NCBI RefSeq assembly: GCF_012985465.1
Contig: NZ_JAAQWN010000005.1
Location: 186,001-250,000 of the forward strand
DNA from: Pseudomonas sp. WS 5079
GTDB lineage: Bacteria; Pseudomonadota; Gammaproteobacteria; Pseudomonadales; Pseudomonadaceae
DNA length: 64,000 nt
Direction: 5' to 3'
The notes beneath the pieces are model-generated. The model was given only the letters and a program-made list of their open reading frames with translations. It was not told the origin of the DNA and searched no databases. Each line of letters starts with the position of its first letter. The first letter of the stretch is position 1. Position numbers and translations under genes: made by a program. Positions 47,865 through 57,053 of this stretch are shown here, one piece after another.

Positions 47865-50256
47865 CCATCACGCCGTGGTAAAAACCCAAGCCGAAATGGC
47901 CGCGCTGTTTGCCCAGGACCTGACGTCCGGGGTCGGGCGCAGCGTCAAGCATGACAGCGCCGCAAAGCACGTGTCGGGCGAAGCGCAGTACATCGATGAC
48001 CGCCTGGAATTCCCCAACCAGTTGCACCTGTATGCGCGCATGTCCGACCGCGCCCATGCCCGGATCCTCAGTATCGACACCGCGCCCTGCTACGCCTTCG
48101 AGGGGGTGCGCATCGTCATCACCCACGAAGACGTACCGGGCCTCAAAGACATCGGCCCGCTGATGCCCGGCGACCCGTTGCTGGCCATCGACACCGTGCA
48201 GTTCGTCGGCCAGGTGGTGCTGGCCGTCGCCGCCCGCGACCTGGAGACCGCACGCAAGGCCGCCATGGCGGCGGTGATCGAATACGAAGACCTGGAGCCG
48301 GTGCTGGATGTGGTCGAGGCCTTTCGCAACAAACATTTCGTGCTGGACAGCCACACCCACCAGCGCGGGGATTCGGCGGGCGCCCTGGCGAGCGCGAAAC
48401 ACCGTATCCAGGGGACCCTGCATATCGGCGGCCAGGAACACTTCTATCTGGAGACCCAGATTTCCTCGGTGATGCCCACCGAAGACGGCGGCATGATCGT
48501 CTACTGCTCCACCCAGAACCCCACCGAAGTGCAGAAACTGGTGGCCGAAGTGCTGGACGTGTCGATGAACAAAATCGTCGTGGATATGCGCCGCATGGGC
48601 GGTGGTTTTGGTGGCAAGGAAACCCAGGCGGCCAGCCCGGCATGCCTGTGTGCAGTGGTCGCGCGCCTGACCGGCCAGCCGACCAAAATGCGCCTGCCAC
48701 GGGTCGAAGACATGCTGATGACCGGCAAGCGCCACCCGTTCTATATCGAATACGACGTGGGCTTTGACGACAACGGCCGCCTGCACGGGATCAATCTGGA
48801 CCTGGCGGGTAACTGCGGCTGCTCGCCAGACCTGTCTAACTCGATTGTCGACCGCGCGATGTTCCACTCCGACAACTCGTATTACCTGGGCGACGCCACC
48901 GTCAACGGCCATCGCTGCAAGACCAACACCGCCTCCAACACCGCCTACCGTGGCTTCGGCGGCCCGCAAGGCATGGTCGCCATCGAGGAAGTGATGGACG
49001 CCATCGCCCGCCACCTGGCGCTGGACCCGCTGGCGGTGCGCAAGGCCAATTACTATGGCAAGACCGAGCGCAACGTCACCCACTACTACCAGACTGTCGA
49101 GCACAACATGCTCGAAGAGATGACCGCCGAGCTTGAGGCCAGCAGCCAATACGCCGAGCGCCGCGAAGCGATCCGCCTGTACAACGCCCACAGCCCGATC
49201 CTGAAAAAAGGCCTGGCGCTGACCCCGGTCAAGTTCGGTATTTCGTTTACCGCCAGCTTCCTCAACCAGGCCGGTGCCTTGATCCATATCTACACCGACG
49301 GCAGCATCCACTTGAACCACGGCGGCACCGAGATGGGCCAGGGCTTGAACATCAAAGTCGCACAAGTGGTGGCCGAGATTTTCCAGGTGGAAATCGACCG
49401 GGTGCAGATCACCGCGACCAACACCGACAAAGTGCCCAACACCTCGCCGACCGCCGCCTCCAGCGGTGCCGACCTCAACGGCAAGGCCGCGCAGAATGCC
49501 GCCGAGACCATCAAGCAGCGCCTGGTGGAATTTGCCGCGCGCAAATACGACGTCAGCGAGGCCGATGTTGAGTTCCACAACGGCCATGTGCGGGTGCGCG
49601 AGCAGATCCTGACCTTTGAGGAGCTGATCCAGCAGGCGTATTTCGCCCAGGTGTCGCTGTCCAGTACCGGCTTCTACAAGACCCCGAAAATCTTCTACGA
49701 CCGCAGCCAGGCACGGGGTCGGCCGTTCTACTACTTCGCCTTCGGCGCGGCCTGCTGCGAAGTGATCGTCGACACCCTGACCGGCGAGTACAAGATGCTG
49801 CGCACCGACATCCTCCACGACGTGGGCGCCTCGCTGAACCCGGCCATCGATATCGGCCAGGTGGAAGGCGGTTTTATCCAGGGCATGGGCTGGCTGACCA
49901 TGGAAGAGCTGGTGTGGAACAACAAGGGCAAATTGATGACCAATGGCCCGGCCAGCTACAAGATCCCGGCGGTAGCGGACATGCCCCTGGATTTGCGGGT
50001 CAAGCTGGTAGAAAACCGCAAGAACCCGGAAGACACGGTGTTCCACTCCAAGGCCGTGGGTGAACCGCCATTCATGCTCGGGATTGCCTCGTGGTGCGCG
50101 ATCAAGGATGCGGTGGCGAGCCTGGGTGACTATCGCCATCAACCCAAGATCGATGCACCGGCGACCCCGGAGCGGGTGTTGTGGGGCTGTGAGCAGATGC
50201 GCCAGTTGCAGGTGGCGACGGTGGGTGAGGCAGAGACCGAGATGGCTTCGCTCTAG
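47857..50256 (+). CDS. xdhB: Xanthine dehydrogenase large subunit (Mo-binding)
   Basis: A 799-residue molybdenum subunit. It shows GGQEHFYLETQ, RMGGGFGGKETQAA, the TAYRGFGGPQGM segment and GTEMGQGLNIKVAQV, then GEPPFMLGIASW near the end, the region carrying the active-site glutamate. It hydroxylates hypoxanthine and xanthine to urate. A REP pair follows, then xdhC. Confidence 0.95.
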   Translation: MSNHHAVVKTQAEMAALFAQDLTSGVGRSVKHDSAAKHVSGEAQYIDDRLEFPNQLHLYARMSDRAHARILSIDTAPCYAFEGVRIVITHEDVPGLKDIGPLMPGDPLLAIDTVQFVGQVVLAVAARDLETARKAAMAAVIEYEDLEPVLDVVEAFRNKHFVLDSHTHQRGDSAGALASAKHRIQGTLHIGGQEHFYLETQISSVMPTEDGGMIVYCSTQNPTEVQKLVAEVLDVSMNKIVVDMRRMGGGFGGKETQAASPACLCAVVARLTGQPTKMRLPRVEDMLMTGKRHPFYIEYDVGFDDNGRLHGINLDLAGNCGCSPDLSNSIVDRAMFHSDNSYYLGDATVNGHRCKTNTASNTAYRGFGGPQGMVAIEEVMDAIARHLALDPLAVRKANYYGKTERNVTHYYQTVEHNMLEEMTAELEASSQYAERREAIRLYNAHSPILKKGLALTPVKFGISFTASFLNQAGALIHIYTDGSIHLNHGGTEMGQGLNIKVAQVVAEIFQVEIDRVQITATNTDKVPNTSPTAASSGADLNGKAAQNAAETIKQRLVEFAARKYDVSEADVEFHNGHVRVREQILTFEELIQQAYFAQVSLSSTGFYKTPKIFYDRSQARGRPFYYFAFGAACCEVIVDTLTGEYKMLRTDILHDVGASLNPAIDIGQVEGGFIQGMGWLTMEELVWNNKGKLMTNGPASYKIPAVADMPLDLRVKLVENRKNPEDTVFHSKAVGEPPFMLGIASWCAIKDAVASLGDYRHQPKIDAPATPERVLWGCEQMRQLQVATVGEAETEMASL

Positions 50257-50269
50257 ACCCAGGTGCTGC

Positions 50270-50340
50270 CATCGCGGGCGAGCCCGCTCCCACATCTGGA
50301 TTGCATTCCCCTGTGGGAGTGGGCTTGCCCGCGAAGACGG
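50270..50340. repeat. REP pair (REPIN)
   Basis: Inverted CATCGCGGGCGAGCCCGCTC and GTGGGCTTGCCCGCGAAGAC units between xdhB and xdhC, inside the purine operon. Confidence 0.75.
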
Positions 50341-50371
50341 CCGAACTGACAACAGAAATGTTGAGGTAGAC

Positions 50372-51214
50372 ATGAACAACTGGATCAGCGCCCTCGCCGA
50401 CCTGCAACACCAGGGTGAACCCTGCGTGCTGGTGACCATCATCGAAGAACTCGGCTCCACGCCGCGCAACGCCGGTTCCAAGATGGTGATCAGTGCCGCC
50501 CGGACCTTCGACACCATCGGCGGCGGCCACCTGGAATACAAAGCGATGCAGATCGCCCGCGAGATGCTCGCCAGCGGTCAGCACAACACCCATCTGGAGC
50601 GCTTCAGCCTGGGGGCCAGCCTCGGCCAGTGCTGCGGTGGCGTGACTGTGCTGCTGTTTGAGCCCATGGGCCAGGTGCAGGCGCAGATTGCCGTATTCGG
50701 CGCCGGCCATGTCGGCCGCGCGCTGGTGCCACTGCTGGCCAGCCTGCCGTGCCGGGTGCGCTGGATCGACTCGCGGGAACAGGAATTCCCGGAGCATATC
50801 CCCCAGGGCGTGCGTAAAATCGTCAGCGAAGAGCCGGTCGATGAAATTGCCGACCTGCCGGCGGGCAGTTACTGCATCGTCATGACCCACAATCACGCGC
50901 TGGACCTGGAACTCACCGCCGCCCTGCTCAAGCGCAATGACTTTGCCTACTTCGGCCTGATCGGCTCGCAGACCAAACGCGTCAAGTTTGAACACCGCCT
51001 GCGTGAGCGCGGCTTCGAGGCCGCGCAGTTACAACGCATGCGCTGCCCCATGGGCCTCACCGAGGTGAAGGGCAAATTGCCGGTGGAAATCGCCATTTCC
51101 ATCGCCGGCGAGATCATCGCCACCTATAACGCCAATTTCGGCCAGCACACCGCGAGTGCCGAACCCATTGCCAAACTGCTGCCGGCCTCGCGCCGCAGCC
51201 AAGCTATCAATTGA
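50372..51214 (+). CDS. xdhC: Xanthine dehydrogenase accessory protein XdhC
   Basis: A 280-residue protein starting ATG 50372 behind TTGAGG. The N-terminal XdhC/CoxI region (LVTIIEELGSTPRNAGSKMV, GGGHLEYKAM, QCCGGVTVLLF) and the C-terminal Rossmann fold (AVFGAGHVGRALVPLL) are typical. It carries sulfurated molybdenum cofactor to XdhB. Seven bases separate it from guaD. Confidence 0.94.
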   Translation: MNNWISALADLQHQGEPCVLVTIIEELGSTPRNAGSKMVISAARTFDTIGGGHLEYKAMQIAREMLASGQHNTHLERFSLGASLGQCCGGVTVLLFEPMGQVQAQIAVFGAGHVGRALVPLLASLPCRVRWIDSREQEFPEHIPQGVRKIVSEEPVDEIADLPAGSYCIVMTHNHALDLELTAALLKRNDFAYFGLIGSQTKRVKFEHRLRERGFEAAQLQRMRCPMGLTEVKGKLPVEIAISIAGEIIATYNANFGQHTASAEPIAKLLPASRRSQAIN

Positions 51215-51221
51215 GACGACC

Positions 51222-52526
<1,305 letters not shown>

Positions 52527-52549
52527 CCCAAAGAACACCACAAAACCCT

Positions 52550-52635
52550 GTAGGAGCTGGCTTGCCAGCGATAGCATCACCGCGGTGAACAGATACACCG
52601 CGGTGCCTGCATCGCTGGCAAGCCAGCGCCTACAC
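52550..52635. repeat. REP pair (REPIN)
   Basis: Inverted TAGGAGCTGGCTTGCCAGCG and CGCTGGCAAGCCAGCGCCTA units with a spacer carrying a second dyad (CACCGCGGTG), between convergent guaD and the GntR gene. Confidence 0.8.
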
Positions 52636-52648
52636 AGTTTGATCGGGT

Positions 52649-53413
52649 TTACAGCTTGATCGAGGAGCGGCCCGGCTTCTTGGTCTGCAGCAAATGCGAG
52701 AACACCGCATGCAAATCATCCGACGCGCTTTCCTCATCGAGGTTGAGCTTGCTGTCGATATGATCCATGTGGTGCATCATCAGGTTCACCGCCAACCCCA
52801 CATCCCTAGCTTCGATAGCATCGATCAACTGGGTGTGCTCGTCGTAGGAACAGTGCGAGCGGTTGCCGCTTTCATACTGGGCGATGATCAGCGAAGTCTG
52901 GGACACCAGGCTGCGTTGGAAGCTGATCAGCGGGGCATTCTTCGCCGCCTCGGCCAGTTTGAGGTGGAACTCGCCAGAGAGCCGGATACCCGCGCCACGA
53001 TCGCCACGGGAGAAGCTGTCGCGCTCATCGTTGACCATCTGCCGCAACTCGGCCAACTCTTCGGTGGAGGCATGCTGCACCGCCAATTCGGTGATAGCCC
53101 GCTCGACCAGGCGCCGGGCGAGGAATACCTGGCGGGCTTCCTCGACACTTGGGCTGGCCACGACCGCACCCCGATTGGGGCGCAACAACACCACGCCTTC
53201 ATGGGCCAGGCGCGACAAGGCGCGGCGGATGATGGTGCGGCTGACGCCAAAGATCTCGCCCAGTGCTTCTTCACTCAATTTGGTACCGGGCGCCAGGCGT
53301 TGTTCGAGGATGGCCTCGAAGATATGCGCGTAGACGATATCGTCCTGGGTTCCACTGCGACCGGCCTTACCGGCTCGCGGCTGTTTCTTGAGGGGCTGCA
53401 ACTGTTCGTTCAT
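52649..53413 (-). CDS. GntR-family regulator of the purine block
   Basis: A 254-residue GntR/FCD regulator; ATG 53413 chosen over a long upstream frame. Its basic N terminus is followed by an HTH (IFEAILEQRLAPGTKLSEEA, FGVSRTIIRRALSRLAHEG) and an FCD domain with GEFHLKLAEAAKNAPL. The basic, low-complexity first 20 residues are unusual for the family. It is divergent from the BenE-type transporter and likely senses a purine. Confidence 0.92.
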   Translation of the reverse strand: MNEQLQPLKKQPRAGKAGRSGTQDDIVYAHIFEAILEQRLAPGTKLSEEALGEIFGVSRTIIRRALSRLAHEGVVLLRPNRGAVVASPSVEEARQVFLARRLVERAITELAVQHASTEELAELRQMVNDERDSFSRGDRGAGIRLSGEFHLKLAEAAKNAPLISFQRSLVSQTSLIIAQYESGNRSHCSYDEHTQLIDAIEARDVGLAVNLMMHHMDHIDSKLNLDEESASDDLHAVFSHLLQTKKPGRSSIKL

Positions 53414-53507
53414 GGGCACTCGGGTCGGGAGAACGGCGGCGAATTGACGTTGACTGTAATAAGGGTATAGCGGGTCGCTGGCAAGTATCGCGTAAAAACA
53501 GCGCACA

Positions 53508-53517
53508 TTGTACACAA
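53508..53517. promoter_or_regulatory. TTGTACACAA candidate GntR site
   Basis: TTGT-AC-ACAA, a short dyad 95 bp from the GntR start and 117 bp from the transporter start, near the middle of their divergent gap. It matches the general GntR operator form TNGTNNNACNA only loosely. Confidence 0.3.
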
Positions 53518-53633
53518 CCCGTTGCGCCAACACACTGTACGGCTGTTTGCGCGGCCGGCTGTATTGCAACAGTCAGTTACGTTTGAGTTTAGGCTTGATT
53601 CCACGATTTCCCAGGTACAAGGAACACCGCCCC

Positions 53634-54824
53634 ATGACCGACGCGACCCAGGCGCCCCTGCGCCCACTGGCCGACACTTCACCCTCGGCCATTGTCGCCG
53701 GCTTCATCGCCATGATGACCGGCTACACCAGTTCGCTGGTGCTGATGTTCCAGGCCGGCCAGGCTGCCGGCCTGACCACCGGGCAAATCTCCTCGTGGAT
53801 CTGGGCGATTTCCATCGGCATGGCGGTGTGCAGCATCGGCCTGTCCCTGCGCTACCGCACGCCCATCACCATTGCCTGGTCGACCCCCGGTGCGGCGCTG
53901 CTGATTACCAGCCTGGGCGGGGTCAGCTATGGCGAGGCCATTGGCGCCTACATCACCTGCGCGGTGCTGGTGACGATCTGCGGCCTCACCGGCAGCTTTG
54001 AGAAACTGGTGAGGAAGATCCCCGCCTCGCTGGCCGCCGCGCTGCTGGCCGGGATTCTGTTCAAGATCGGCAGCGAGATTTTCGTCGCCGCGCAGCACCG
54101 CACCGCCCTGGTACTGGGCATGTTCTTTACCTACCTGATCATCAAGCGCCTGTCGCCCCGGTATGCGGTGCTGGCGGCGCTGCTGATCGGCACCGCCTTG
54201 TCCGGGCTGATGGGGCTCCTGGATTTCAGCGGGTTCAGCCTGGAAGTGGCGACGCCGGTGTGGACCACGCCGCACTTCTCCCTGGCGGCGACCATCAGCA
54301 TCGGTATTCCGCTGTTCGTGGTGGCGATGACTTCGCAGAACATGCCGGGGGTCGCGGTGTTGCGCGCCGATGGCTACGATGTACCGGCCTCGCCACTGAT
54401 CACCGCCACCGGCCTGGCCTCGCTGGTGCTGGCACCGTTCGGCTCCCACGGCATCAACCTGGCAGCCATCAGTGCGGCCATCTGCACCGGGCCTCACGCC
54501 CATGAGGATCGCAACAAGCGCTACACCGCCGCGGTGTGGTGCGGGATTTTCTACGGTATCGCCGGGGTATTTGGCGCAACCTTGGCGGCATTGTTCGCCG
54601 CATTGCCCAAGGAGCTGGTGCTGTCGATCGCGGCATTGGCGTTGTTTGGCTCGATCATCAATGGCCTGAGCATCGCCATGAATGAGCCCAAGGAGCGGGA
54701 AGCCGCGCTGATTACCTTTATGGTCACGGCGTCGGGGCTGACGCTGTTTTCCATCGGTTCGGCATTCTGGGGGATTGTGGCGGGGGTGTTGACGCTGGTG
54801 ATTCTGAACTGGCGCAAAGCCTGA
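53634..54824 (+). CDS. BenE/YdcO-family transporter
   Basis: A 396-residue protein with about 12 hydrophobic segments. It starts ATG 53634 (MTDATQAPLRPLADTSPSAI). The benzoate/H+ symporter family shows here as AGFIAMMTGYTSSLVLMFQA, ITIAWSTPGAALLITSLGG, AMTSQNMPGVAVLRADGY and GPHAHEDRNKRY. The genome context is purine catabolism, and this fold (NCS2-like) also carries purines, so a purine or aromatic acid substrate is possible. A shared terminator follows. Confidence 0.9.
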   Translation: MTDATQAPLRPLADTSPSAIVAGFIAMMTGYTSSLVLMFQAGQAAGLTTGQISSWIWAISIGMAVCSIGLSLRYRTPITIAWSTPGAALLITSLGGVSYGEAIGAYITCAVLVTICGLTGSFEKLVRKIPASLAAALLAGILFKIGSEIFVAAQHRTALVLGMFFTYLIIKRLSPRYAVLAALLIGTALSGLMGLLDFSGFSLEVATPVWTTPHFSLAATISIGIPLFVVAMTSQNMPGVAVLRADGYDVPASPLITATGLASLVLAPFGSHGINLAAISAAICTGPHAHEDRNKRYTAAVWCGIFYGIAGVFGATLAALFAALPKELVLSIAALALFGSIINGLSIAMNEPKEREAALITFMVTASGLTLFSIGSAFWGIVAGVLTLVILNWRKA

Positions 54825-54842
54825 CTTTAATACCCTGAAACG

Positions 54843-54870
54843 AAAAAGCGACCCGGGAGGGTCGCTTTTT
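54843..54870. terminator. Bidirectional terminator between benE-type gene and yggL
   Basis: AAAAAGCGACCC and GGGTCGCTTTTT with a short loop; A and T runs on both sides serve both convergent genes. Confidence 0.88.
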
Positions 54871-54877
54871 CATGACA

Positions 54878-55222
54878 TCAGACAGCCGGGTTGATCGGCT
54901 TTTCTGGGTGCCAGGCGTCCAGCAGTTCGCTGACTTCAACGCGGGTCAGCTCTGGACGAGCCTTGAGCCACGCTTCGACAGCTGCACGCTGCTCAGGGGT
55001 AACCGAACCACGGGTGGCTTTGCAGACCAGACCGAAGTCGTCGCCGCCCACGTAGTCCAGGCCATTGCCATCCATCGCTTCGGTCAGGAAGGCGTCGAGG
55101 AAAGCGTCAACCGCTTCGTCGTCCAAACCTTCTTTGAAATCCAGGTTCAGTTCGAAACCCAGCTCTTGAAATTCATCAACGCACAGTTTTTTGCGCAGAC
55201 GCCGGGAACGGTTAGTCGCCAT
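54878..55222 (-). CDS. yggL: YggL-family 50S ribosome-binding protein
   Basis: A 114-residue protein, start MATNRSRRLRKKLCVDEFQE. DUF469 features are the basic start, ELGFELNLDFKEGLDDEAVD, and a C-terminal EAWLKARPEL...VSELLDAWH helix pair. YggL proteins bind the 50S subunit; their role is not well defined. Confidence 0.9.
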   Translation of the reverse strand: MATNRSRRLRKKLCVDEFQELGFELNLDFKEGLDDEAVDAFLDAFLTEAMDGNGLDYVGGDDFGLVCKATRGSVTPEQRAAVEAWLKARPELTRVEVSELLDAWHPEKPINPAV

Positions 55223-55459
55223 TGGAACAATCCTCTTAAGTATTAACGGCCGGCACTCTACCAGTTTAAGGCGCTGATTGCCCGGCAATCCAAGACGGGT
55301 GGCACGATAGCGCGAAAAAAAACCGTGATTTGCAGCTATCGTTGAGGCACAAGTAGCTCCACCTTGGGGCATAATGCCGACACTTTCATGACCACTGGGG
55401 GATTTTCTTACATAGCCCCCGCTATATTCACCCTCCTATGCAGTAGGGTCTTACTTCTT

Positions 55460-56920
55460 ATGATCAAATCCTTGCGTCCATTGTTACTCGCCAGTTTCCT
55501 TTTGCCCCTGGCCCTCTCTGTCACCGCCGCCCCGATCAATACCACCTTGCCACCTAAAGTCCAGGAAGCCCTGCAGAAAGCCAAGCTGCAGAACAATGCA
55601 CTGTCCCTGGTGATGATTCCGCTCAATGGCCCCGGCACTGCCACGGTGTTCAACGCTGACGTCTCGGTCAACCCGGCGTCGACCATGAAGCTGGTCACCA
55701 CCTACGCTGCCCTGGAAATGCTCGGCCCCAATCATCAATGGAAAACCGAGTTCTACACCGACGGCACCCTCAGCGGCGGCGTCCTGCGGGGCAACCTGTA
55801 CCTCAAGGGCGGCGGCGACCCCAAGCTGAACATGGAAAAACTCTGGCTGCTGATGCGCGACCTGCGTGCCAATGGCGTCCAGCAAGTCACCGGTGACCTG
55901 GTGCTGGACCGTGGCTTCTTTATCCAGCCGCAATTGCCGGAATTCAACGACGACGGCAACGATGCCAACAAACCTTTCCTGGTCAAGCCGGACGCCCTGC
56001 TGGTCAACCTCAAGGCCCTGCGTTTCGTGACCCGCAACGATTCAGGACGGGTGTTGGTGTCGGTGGAACCGCCGATTGCCAGCATCCAGATCGACAATCA
56101 GGTCAAGGCCACCAACGCCAAGCAGTGCACCGGTGACGTGCGCTACAACCCGGTCACCGCCGCCGATGGCAGTGTCACCGTGACCGTCAGCGGCCAGTTG
56201 GGCGATGGCTGCAGCTCGCAGACATATCTGTCGCTGCTCGACCATGCCACCTACACCGCTGGTGCCGTGCGCGCGATCTGGAAAGAACTCGGCGGCACGA
56301 TCCAGGGCCGCGACGTGCTGGCCCCAGTGCCGAAAACCGCCAAGGTCCTGGCCCGGGCGTTCTCCCCGGACCTGGCCGAGATCATTCGCGACATCAATAA
56401 ATACAGTAACAACACCATGGCCCAGCAACTGTTCCTCAGCCTCGGCGCGCAATACCGCACCGATGCCGATGGCGACGATGCCAAGGCTGCGCAGCGTGTG
56501 GTGCGCCAGTGGCTGGCGAAAAAAGGCATCACCGCGCCGCACCTGGTGATGGAAAACGGCTCCGGCCTGTCCCGTGCCGAACGGGTCAGTGCCCGGGAAA
56601 TGGCGACCATGTTGCAGGCTGCCTGGAGAAGCCCGTACGCGGCAGAGTTCATCAGCTCGATGCCGATTGCCGGCAGTGACGGCACCATGCGCAAGCGCCT
56701 GAAGACCACGGCCCTGCGTGGCGAAGCCCACGTCAAGACCGGCACCCTGAACACCGTGCGCGCCATTGCCGGCTTCAGCCGTGATAACAATGGCAATACT
56801 TGGGCGGTGGTGGCGATTCTCAACGATCCGAAGCCTTGGGGTGCTTCATCGGTGCTCGACCAGGTGCTGCTGGACCTGTATCGCCAGCCGAAGCTGGCAG
56901 CAGCGGCACCAGGTCTATAG
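55460..56920 (+). CDS. dacB: D-alanyl-D-alanine carboxypeptidase/endopeptidase (PBP4)
   Basis: A 486-residue secreted penicillin-binding protein, ATG 55460. The signal peptide (MIKSLRPLLLASFLLPLALS and VTAA) is cleaved near residue 24. The catalytic SxxK is Ser74-Thr-Met-Lys77, the SxN motif is SNN in NKYSNNTMAQ, and KTG is in HVKTGTLNTVRA. It trims and cuts peptidoglycan peptides. A REP pair lies after the stop. Confidence 0.94.
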   Translation: MIKSLRPLLLASFLLPLALSVTAAPINTTLPPKVQEALQKAKLQNNALSLVMIPLNGPGTATVFNADVSVNPASTMKLVTTYAALEMLGPNHQWKTEFYTDGTLSGGVLRGNLYLKGGGDPKLNMEKLWLLMRDLRANGVQQVTGDLVLDRGFFIQPQLPEFNDDGNDANKPFLVKPDALLVNLKALRFVTRNDSGRVLVSVEPPIASIQIDNQVKATNAKQCTGDVRYNPVTAADGSVTVTVSGQLGDGCSSQTYLSLLDHATYTAGAVRAIWKELGGTIQGRDVLAPVPKTAKVLARAFSPDLAEIIRDINKYSNNTMAQQLFLSLGAQYRTDADGDDAKAAQRVVRQWLAKKGITAPHLVMENGSGLSRAERVSAREMATMLQAAWRSPYAAEFISSMPIAGSDGTMRKRLKTTALRGEAHVKTGTLNTVRAIAGFSRDNNGNTWAVVAILNDPKPWGASSVLDQVLLDLYRQPKLAAAAPGL

Positions 56921-56931
56921 ATGGGGACTCA

Positions 56932-57024
56932 ATGTGGGAGCGGGCTTGCCCGCGATAGCTGTGGGTCAGTCAGCACATTTGGCACCTGATACACCGCCAT
57001 CGCGGGCAAGCCCGCTCCCACACA
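56932..57024. repeat. REP pair (REPIN)
   Basis: Inverted GTGGGAGCGGGCTTGCCCGC and GCGGGCAAGCCCGCTCCCAC units, a perfect match over 20 bases, between convergent dacB and the GGDEF gene. Confidence 0.88.
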
Positions 57025-57053
57025 ACCCTGCTCCCACATTCGGTATACGGTAC

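Noticed and set aside
47812..50541. 909-codon open frame on the minus strand opposite xdhB
   Set aside because: It mirrors xdhB codon by codon, is low in complexity (Val, Gly, His, Gln rich) and has no domain; a GC-rich shadow frame.
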